11,494 bases of DNA from Burkholderiales bacterium (GTDB lineage: Bacteria; Pseudomonadota; Gammaproteobacteria; Burkholderiales; Casimicrobiaceae): contig JAICVH010000035.1 of NCBI GenBank assembly GCA_025935435.1, positions 1-11,494 of the forward strand, in the 5' to 3' direction. The position numbers were made by a program, and so were the translations under genes. Shown here piece by piece: positions 6,489-11,494 of the stretch. Positions within the stretch are counted from its first letter, which is position 1. Each line of letters opens with the position of its first letter. The notes under the pieces were generated by a model that worked only from the letters and a program-made list of their open reading frames with translations, did no database searches and was not told where the DNA came from.

Positions 6489-8724
6489 GTAGTGCCCTGT
6501 CGACGCGCGCAGCGCGCGACTTTGTCACATCGCGGTCGCGGCGTGCGATCGCCTCCACGCCGGCGTACGCCGCGACCGCGATCAGCAGCGGCGCGATGTA
6601 GTACACGGCCCGGTACACCAGCAACGCGGCGATGATCGCATGCTGTGGCAGCGTGTCGCCGAGCAGTGTGACAAAAACGACTTCGATCACGCCCACGCCG
6701 GCAGGAATGTGTGTCAGGACGCCGGCAATGGCGCTCAGCAGGAACACACCGAGCACCACCGCGAACGCGACCTTTTCGCCAAGCAGAACGTAGAGAAGAG
6801 CCGCAATGAGGAGCCAGTTGGTCGTGGAGAGCGCGAGCTGCACAAACGCGAGCCGCAGCGGAGGCAGGCGAATCTCGTGTCCGCGTAGCTTCCATGCCCG
6901 TTCTCTGAACACTTTGCACAGCACGAAATAGCCTCCGGTCGCGGCAAGCAGTACGAAACCCAGCACCTGCAGACCGTCCGCACCGAGCTTCCACGTCGGT
7001 GGAATCGGCAGCAGCCGTGCTGCCAGCACCCCGCCCGCCAGTGCGACGTACCCCAGCCAGTTGGTCGTGATGCTGAACGCGAGGATGCGCGCGATGGTCG
7101 CCGCGGAGAGACCCAATCGCGAGTAAAGGCGCAGCCGGAATCCCGCGCCGCCGACCAGGGTGCCGACGTTCAGATTGAAGGCGTAGCTCACGAATGCGAC
7201 GCCGATGACGCGACGCGTTGCGAGCGCATGTCGTGCGTACCGTCGGGCGAGGACGTCGTAACTGCAGTAGACGGTGTAGCTGGCGAGCGCCAGCGCGGCA
7301 GCCAGCGCCAGGACGCGGCGGTCGTACTCGACGATGGCGGCGACCACTGAGCTCCAGTCCATGGCGCGCGCATACCGGAACAACAGGTAGGCGACGAGCG
7401 CCAGAAACAACGCGAGCAGCCCGCGGCGGGCCTTGCGCCACCGCGGCATACGTGCCGGCCGCGTGTCGACTGTGTCGACTGGTCGCTCGATCAGCGCGAC
7501 CGTGGGCGTGTGAGCCGGTAGCAACCCCGCCCACGCCGGAAATCGCCGTAACAAGTGGAACACGATGAAGCCGCTGAACGTGCGTAACGGCGTGCGCGGT
7601 GGCAGACGCGCCGGCTCGATCGCGCGGCATTCATGCTGGATCAACGCAAGCAGCCGCTCGCGCAGGTCGGCTGCGAAGCGCGCGTCGTGAAGGAATACGT
7701 TGGCCTCGAGGTTCAACGCAAGGCTCAGCGGATCGAGGTTGCTCGAGCCTACCGTTGCCCACTCGTGGTCAATGACGGCAACCTTGCCATGAAACGGCCG
7801 CGCGCAGTATTCATAGATGCGCACCCCGGCGGAGGTCAAGTAGCGATACAGCAGGCGAGCGGCAAAGGTCGTATACGGCTTGTCAGGCTGGCCCTGCAAG
7901 AGCAGCAAAACCCGAACACCACGACGCGCGGCACTGTGCAGCGCGCGCAGGAGGCGATAGCCGGGAAAGAAGTACGCGTTCGCGATGATGATCTCGCGGC
8001 GCGCCGTGCGGATCGCCCGGCGATATTCGATTTCGATATCGTCGCGATGCCGGGCATTGTCCCGCACGACGAGGCGTGCTTTTGCATCCGTGTCCGGGCC
8101 GCGGCGGCGTGGCGGACTGAATGCCGGGTCCGCAATCACTGCTTTCATGTAGGCGCGGATGTCGCCAACGATCGGTCCTTCGAGCTCCACTGCGTAATCG
8201 CGCTTCGCGCGCGACCCGTAGTCGGCGAGATGATCGGCTGCGAAGTTGATTCCGCCGACGAACGCGTGCGCACCGTCGACCACGAGCAGCTTGCGATGCA
8301 TGCGCCTGAATATCTTCGAGCGCATGCCGAGGATTTGCGGGCAAGGATCGAACACGCGCAGGCGCACGCCCGCGTTGATGAGTGCGTCGACGAAGTCGCG
8401 AGGCAGGTCGGGGGAGCCGTAGCCATCGACCATCACATCGACTTCGACGCCGCGTTCGGAAGCGGCAATCAGCGCGGCATGCAACGCCCTGCCGACCTTG
8501 TCATCGAAGAGGATGAAGGTTTCGAGAAGTATTTCCTGCCGTGCTGCGGCGATGACCTCGAACACGCGCGCAAAGAACTGATCGCCATTCTCGAGCAAGC
8601 GTGCGCTGCCGCGGTCATGCCTTTGGAATTTGTGCGTAACGGGACGTGCGGCGTGCGCATGGCGCCCGCGCTGGACGGCTTTGGCAGTGCTCGATTCCTG
8701 CATACGGCAACGATGGGCGCGCAA
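6460..8724 (-). CDS. clsB: Cardiolipin synthase ClsB fused to a YbhN / LPG-synthase-like membrane domain
   Basis: This is a single 754-codon frame with two modules. Residues about 40-410 match ClsB, a phospholipase-D-type cardiolipin synthase. They begin at the RLLENGDQFF region and carry both HKD motifs: HRKLLVVD (H143, K145, D150) and HGKVAVID (H312, K314, D319), the latter followed by GSSNLD. The phosphatidyl group is carried by the HKD histidines to join phosphatidylglycerol units. From residue 426 (MPRWRKARR) to 754 the protein resembles YbhN of the lysylphosphatidylglycerol-synthase/UPF0104 membrane family, with about eight hydrophobic segments and an IPAGVGVIEV motif. In E. coli these are adjacent separate genes. 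No stop or ribosome site separates the modules here. The start is uncertain: TTG at 8724 has GGAGGG close upstream (short spacing), while ATG at 8703 has none. Confidence 0.88.
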   Translation of the reverse strand: MRAHRCRMQESSTAKAVQRGRHAHAARPVTHKFQRHDRGSARLLENGDQFFARVFEVIAAARQEILLETFILFDDKVGRALHAALIAASERGVEVDVMVDGYGSPDLPRDFVDALINAGVRLRVFDPCPQILGMRSKIFRRMHRKLLVVDGAHAFVGGINFAADHLADYGSRAKRDYAVELEGPIVGDIRAYMKAVIADPAFSPPRRRGPDTDAKARLVVRDNARHRDDIEIEYRRAIRTARREIIIANAYFFPGYRLLRALHSAARRGVRVLLLLQGQPDKPYTTFAARLLYRYLTSAGVRIYEYCARPFHGKVAVIDHEWATVGSSNLDPLSLALNLEANVFLHDARFAADLRERLLALIQHECRAIEPARLPPRTPLRTFSGFIVFHLLRRFPAWAGLLPAHTPTVALIERPVDTVDTRPARMPRWRKARRGLLALFLALVAYLLFRYARAMDWSSVVAAIVEYDRRVLALAAALALASYTVYCSYDVLARRYARHALATRRVIGVAFVSYAFNLNVGTLVGGAGFRLRLYSRLGLSAATIARILAFSITTNWLGYVALAGGVLAARLLPIPPTWKLGADGLQVLGFVLLAATGGYFVLCKVFRERAWKLRGHEIRLPPLRLAFVQLALSTTNWLLIAALLYVLLGEKVAFAVVLGVFLLSAIAGVLTHIPAGVGVIEVVFVTLLGDTLPQHAIIAALLVYRAVYYIAPLLIAVAAYAGVEAIARRDRDVTKSRAARVDRALRGHRPAASV

Positions 8725-8795
8725 AGCCCTCCGTTTGGTCCGAGCATCAAGTGTCGGCTGCTTCGCCCCGGCCGGCTGTCAGCCGAAGGGTACAC
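8725..8795. promoter_or_regulatory. Divergent control region with inverted repeat TCGGCTG / CAGCCGA
   Basis: This short spacer lies between the ClsB fusion (minus) and the secreted unknown protein (plus). Arms TCGGCTG (8754-8760) and CAGCCGA (8780-8786) are perfect reverse complements. An alternative tight hairpin, CGGCT-gtc-AGCCG (8773-8785), uses the same right arm, so the two structures exclude each other. The right arm touches the AAGGG ribosome site (8786-8790) of the plus-strand gene. An operator or a translation-affecting hairpin are both possible. Confidence 0.35.
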
Positions 8796-9836
8796 ATGAG
8801 GTCGGCGCTCGCCGACAATCGATTCGGCCGGAATCTCACAGGGTCTCCGCTCCGCGGCGTCGATAATGACCCGATGTCCGATGCGGGTTACACGCACGTA
8901 CCGCTGTTCCCGAGGCGAATCTGGCGGACGGGGTTTTCGAGGCGAATCTGGCGGATACGGTTTTCATGGCATCTGCCAGCGTCCCTTGCGATCGTCGTGA
9001 TGGCGATCGGCACGGCGCTCGCCGCTGACTCGGGCGGTGAAGAGGCCGACTCGCTTCGCAACAGCTACGCACAGTTACGCGGGTCAAACGCGCACAACGC
9101 GTTCGGGCAGCCGCTGTCGCTCGAGTCGAGCGAGGTCGGTGACGTGTTCACGGGCGACGTCCGCGCTGTCATCGAACATCCTTATCCGGGCGTTCGCGCC
9201 GCGCTTGCCAGCGCTAGGAGCTGGTGCGACATACTGATCCTTCACCCGAATGTCATGGGTTGCCGAGTGTCCGGCAACGCGTCCGGAGAGCGCAAGAACG
9301 GTATCAGCGTGCGCATCGGCATGAGCAAGCAAGCCGCGGAATTTTCTTACGACGTCGCCGCGAACAGGTCCGACTACCTCGACGTGCGCCTCACTGCGCC
9401 GATCGGACCGCTTGGAACCACGGATCACCGCATCCGCCTGGAGGCGACACCGCTCGATGAGCGGCGCACGATTCTGCATCTCGTGTATTCGAACCGCTAT
9501 GGACCGCAGGCCCGCATGGCGATGCGCGTATACCTGAGCACGCTCGGCCGGGGAAAGGTGGGCTTCACCGTCGTGGGCCACGAGGCTGACGGCAGGCCGG
9601 TGTACGTCGACGACTTCCGAGGCGCGCAGGAGCGCAATGCCATGCGCTACTACCTCGCGATCAACGCGTATTTCGAATCGTTGTCCGTCGCGCCCGCGAG
9701 ACAGTTCGAACGGCGACTCGCGACCTGGTACGCGTTCAGCGCGCGGTACTCGCCGCAGCTCCACGAGGAGCCCGAGTACCTCGACATCCGCCGCAGGGTG
9801 GCGCGCGAGTCCGCGCTCGCAGTCCCCCACAGTTGA
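8796..9836 (+). CDS. Conserved secreted protein of unknown function (possible SRPBCC-like fold)
   Basis: This 346-residue protein (from 8796) has a hydrophobic export segment, ASLAIVVMAIGTALA|ADS, followed by a soluble domain. It contains GDVRAVIEHPYPGVRAAL, then WCDILILHPNV, DYLDVRLTAPIGPLGTTDHRI and NAMRYYLAINAYF. I recognise this layout from hypothetical proteins of Burkholderiales but know no function. The order of strands and an N-terminal helix ending in WCD is reminiscent of START/SRPBCC ligand-binding proteins; that is inference. Start 8796 is chosen for AAGGG 5 bases upstream; it leaves an unusually long n-region (about 60 residues). ATG 8874 (MSDAGYTH) would give 320 residues and a shorter leader but has no ribosome site. 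The pre-leader contains a 9-residue duplication (RRIWRTGFS/RRIWRIRFS). It is divergent from the ClsB fusion. Confidence 0.75.
   Translation: MRSALADNRFGRNLTGSPLRGVDNDPMSDAGYTHVPLFPRRIWRTGFSRRIWRIRFSWHLPASLAIVVMAIGTALAADSGGEEADSLRNSYAQLRGSNAHNAFGQPLSLESSEVGDVFTGDVRAVIEHPYPGVRAALASARSWCDILILHPNVMGCRVSGNASGERKNGISVRIGMSKQAAEFSYDVAANRSDYLDVRLTAPIGPLGTTDHRIRLEATPLDERRTILHLVYSNRYGPQARMAMRVYLSTLGRGKVGFTVVGHEADGRPVYVDDFRGAQERNAMRYYLAINAYFESLSVAPARQFERRLATWYAFSARYSPQLHEEPEYLDIRRRVARESALAVPHS
8911..8964 (+). repeat. 27-bp in-frame tandem duplication in the leader of the secreted protein
   Basis: Unit 1 (8911-8937) and unit 2 (8938-8964) both begin CGAGGCGAATCTGGCGGA and end GGTTTT, differing at 3 of 27 positions. 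They encode the basic nonapeptides RRIWRTGFS and RRIWRIRFS directly before the hydrophobic segment. Because 27 is a multiple of three the frame is kept, and the duplication doubles the positive charge of the signal n-region. Confidence 0.9.
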
Positions 9837-9983
9837 CGCCCCCATTCAGAACCGGTCGCGCGCGCGGGGTCGCGAGCGCTGCGCGAAGCGCTGCCCTGGC
9901 CGCTGAAGACTGCGAGCAAGGTGACCGACGCCGATTGACAAATCCCACACACGCCTCGGAAACTGCATTGGCAAGGAGGCGAC
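9837..9983 (+). promoter_or_regulatory. mobA upstream region with TTGACA box
   Basis: This 147-base spacer lies between the secreted protein and mobA. A perfect -35 hexamer TTGACA sits at 9935-9940. The best -10 candidate at 18 bases spacing is GAAACT (9959-9964), only 3 of 6 matches, so transcription may need an activator, or the match is chance. A short palindromic pair (AGCGCT twice, 9878-9895) near the left could end upstream transcription but has no T run. In Comamonas, mobA is controlled by a divergent MarR-type regulator; none is visible here. Confidence 0.3.
9973..9979 (+). promoter_or_regulatory. Strong ribosome binding site AAGGAGG for mobA
   Basis: AAGGAGG ends 4 bases before the ATG at 9984. 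It is the best Shine-Dalgarno match in the window and fixes the mobA start. Confidence 0.85.
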
Positions 9984-11494
9984 ATGCAGTTCTATCTCAA
10001 CGGCTACAAGCCCGGCGACCCCGACATCCTCGCCGAGGCGCCTGTCGCGAGGACGCGGTCGTTGGAGATTCCCGACGTGGTCGACGTGCTCATCGTCGGC
10101 AGTGGCCCGGCAGGCACGGTGCTCGGGGCGCAACTGTCGATGTTTCCCTCGATCAACACGCGTCTCGTCGAACGTCGCCGGGGCGCGCTTGAGCTCGGTC
10201 AGGCGGATGGCGTTGCGTGTCGGACCGTCGAGATGTTCGAGGCGTTCGGCATGGGTGCCAAGCTCATACGCGAAGCGTACTGGGTGAACGAGACGGTGTT
10301 CTGGCGTCCCGCGCAAGAGGACCGGTCGACAATCGTGCGCACCGGCCGTGTTCAGGACGTCGAGGACGGGCTGTCGGAGTTCCCGCACGTCATCGTGAAC
10401 CAGGCGCGCATGCAGCAGTACCTGCTCGACTATATGCGGAAGTCGCCCACGCGCCTCGAGCCCGACTATGGCGTCGAGTTCGTCCGCCTCGAGGTCGACG
10501 GTGAGGGTGACCATCCGGTGCGGGTGACGCTTCGCAACGTCGACGACGGCGCCGAGCGCTCGATTCGTGCGACCTACGTCGTCGGCTGCGACGGAGCACG
10601 CAGCCTCGTGCGTGAGTCGATCGGGACCGAGTTGCGCGGTGACTACGCGAACCATGCGTGGGGCGTCATGGACATGCTCGCGGTCACCGACTTCCCGGAC
10701 ATTCGTCTGAAGGCTGCGATCCAGTCCAACGAGGGCAACATCCTCCTCATTCCTCGCGAGGGCGGCTACCTGGTGCGGCTTTACGTCGACCTTGGCGAGG
10801 TCGATCCGAACCACCGCAGCGCCGTGCGGCAGACGACCGCGGAACAGCTGATTGCGGCCGCGCAACGCGTCCTGCGTCCGTACACGCTCGACGTCCGCGA
10901 CGTCGTGTGGTTCTCGGTCTACGAAGTCGGCCAGCGGCTCACCGACCGATTCGACAACGTTCCGGCGGAACAGACGTCGACCCGCGATCCGCACGTCTTC
11001 ATCGCGGGCGATGCCTGTCATACGCACAGCGCAAAGGCGGGGCAGGGCATGAACGTTTCGATGCAGGACGCGTTCAACCTCGGCTGGAAGCTCGTCGCCG
11101 TGCTGGAAGGGCGGGCGAAGCCGGCGCTCCTTCGCACCTATTCGGTCGAACGACATGCGGTAGCGAAACGCCTGATCGACTTCGACAAGGAGTGGTCGAA
11201 GATCATGGGCTCCCCGCCGAAGGATGCGAGACATCCGGAACGAGGCGGCGTCGATCCGGCCGAGCTGCAGGAGTACTTCGTCAAGTCATTGCGATATACG
11301 GCCGGTGTCGCCACGCACTACCCACCCGCGACGGTGCTTACGGCGCAGCCCGTCCACCAGAATCTTGCGAAAGGTTTCACCATCGGCATGCGTTTCCACT
11401 CGGCGCCCGTCGTTCGCGTTGCGGACGCGAAGCCGATGCAGCTCGGTCACGTGGCGCGTGCGGACGGCGCGTGGCGCATCTACACGTTTGCCGA
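9984..11494 (+). CDS. mobA: 3-hydroxybenzoate 4-monooxygenase MobA (C-terminus outside window)
   Basis: The first 503 codons of a flavoprotein hydroxylase of the phenol-2-monooxygenase family; the frame runs off the right edge, and the family's usual length is about 640. It converts 3-hydroxybenzoate, NADPH and O2 to protocatechuate in the cytoplasm. Visible FAD motifs are GSGPAG (39-44), E63 ending the second strand, VVGCDG (199-204) and IAGDACHTH (340-348, D343). N-terminal MQFYLNGYKPG, LGQADG (71-76) and the late stretch MRFHSAPVVRV closely match Comamonas MobA. The residues I recall as contacting 3-hydroxybenzoate in that enzyme (D75, H135, K247, Y271) appear here as D75, H135, K243 and Y267, the last two shifted by a four-residue loop difference. 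The start is fixed by AAGGAGG. The C-terminal thioredoxin-like domain is only partly present. Phenol hydroxylase is the alternative, less likely. Confidence 0.9.
   Translation, partial: MQFYLNGYKPGDPDILAEAPVARTRSLEIPDVVDVLIVGSGPAGTVLGAQLSMFPSINTRLVERRRGALELGQADGVACRTVEMFEAFGMGAKLIREAYWVNETVFWRPAQEDRSTIVRTGRVQDVEDGLSEFPHVIVNQARMQQYLLDYMRKSPTRLEPDYGVEFVRLEVDGEGDHPVRVTLRNVDDGAERSIRATYVVGCDGARSLVRESIGTELRGDYANHAWGVMDMLAVTDFPDIRLKAAIQSNEGNILLIPREGGYLVRLYVDLGEVDPNHRSAVRQTTAEQLIAAAQRVLRPYTLDVRDVVWFSVYEVGQRLTDRFDNVPAEQTSTRDPHVFIAGDACHTHSAKAGQGMNVSMQDAFNLGWKLVAVLEGRAKPALLRTYSVERHAVAKRLIDFDKEWSKIMGSPPKDARHPERGGVDPAELQEYFVKSLRYTAGVATHYPPATVLTAQPVHQNLAKGFTIGMRFHSAPVVRVADAKPMQLGHVARADGAWRIYTFA

Noticed and set aside
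7447..7449. Possible separate ATG start for a stand-alone YbhN
   Set aside because: No Shine-Dalgarno sequence precedes it and the upstream frame has no stop, so a single fused protein is the simpler reading.
6419..7630. 403-codon minus-strand frame overlapping the YbhN module
   Set aside because: Out of frame with the recognised membrane domain; Arg/Ala-rich with no membrane pattern or motif.
7633..8799. 388-codon open frame on the plus strand opposite the ClsB module
   Set aside because: It mirrors the PLD-domain coding sequence; composition is that of a complementary frame, and the minus-strand gene carries intact HKD motifs.
9878..9895. AGCGCT pair as an intrinsic terminator before mobA
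   Set aside because: The arms are self-palindromic 6-mers with no T run downstream; too weak to call as a terminator.
9846..11234. 462-codon open frame on the minus strand opposite mobA
   Set aside because: It is an antisense shadow of a strongly recognised gene in GC-rich DNA; it is rich in Arg, His and Asp, has no recognisable domain, and has no matching ribosome site.

Overview
The window is GC-rich and densely coded, with a strong preference for G or C at third codon positions. The proteins are typical of a proteobacterium. The best-recognised ones (a MobA-type 3-hydroxybenzoate 4-monooxygenase close to the Comamonas enzyme, and a ClsB/YbhN pair close to the E. coli proteins) suggest a betaproteobacterium, probably Burkholderiales. 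That placement is inferred from remembered family resemblance, not from a search. No rRNA, tRNA, CRISPR array, insertion sequence or phage gene was seen.

Layout from left to right. Positions 1-2463 (minus) hold the first 821 codons of a large secreted protein that runs off the left edge. It has a signal peptide, three fibronectin-III-like domains and at least five Ig-like beta-sandwich repeats of about 100 residues. Positions 2464-2665 are non-coding and carry two inverted repeats. A small minus-strand protein with a C-terminal membrane anchor follows (2666-2932). A 236-base divergent spacer then leads to a plus-strand DUF5996 protein (3169-4089). Three minus-strand genes read leftwards from 8724 to 4115: a fused cardiolipin synthase ClsB/YbhN protein, a signal-peptide-bearing M3-family oligoendopeptidase F whose start overlaps it by 29 bases, and a DoxX-family membrane protein 64 bases further on. 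Divergent from the ClsB fusion is a plus-strand secreted protein of unknown function (8796-9836). The right edge holds the first 503 codons of mobA (from 9984), behind a strong ribosome binding site.

How the genes may work together. The ClsB-YbhN / PepF / DoxX block looks like one envelope-related transcription unit: phospholipid synthesis, a polytopic lipid-associated domain, an exported peptidase and a small membrane protein. MobA starts a separate catabolic unit, converting 3-hydroxybenzoate to protocatechuate; the rest of that pathway would lie to the right. The left part is a surface or secreted structural protein. No spacer reaches 300 bases. The most unusual items are the ClsB-YbhN single-chain fusion, the exported-looking PepF, and a 27-bp in-frame tandem duplication in the N-terminal part of the unknown secreted protein.
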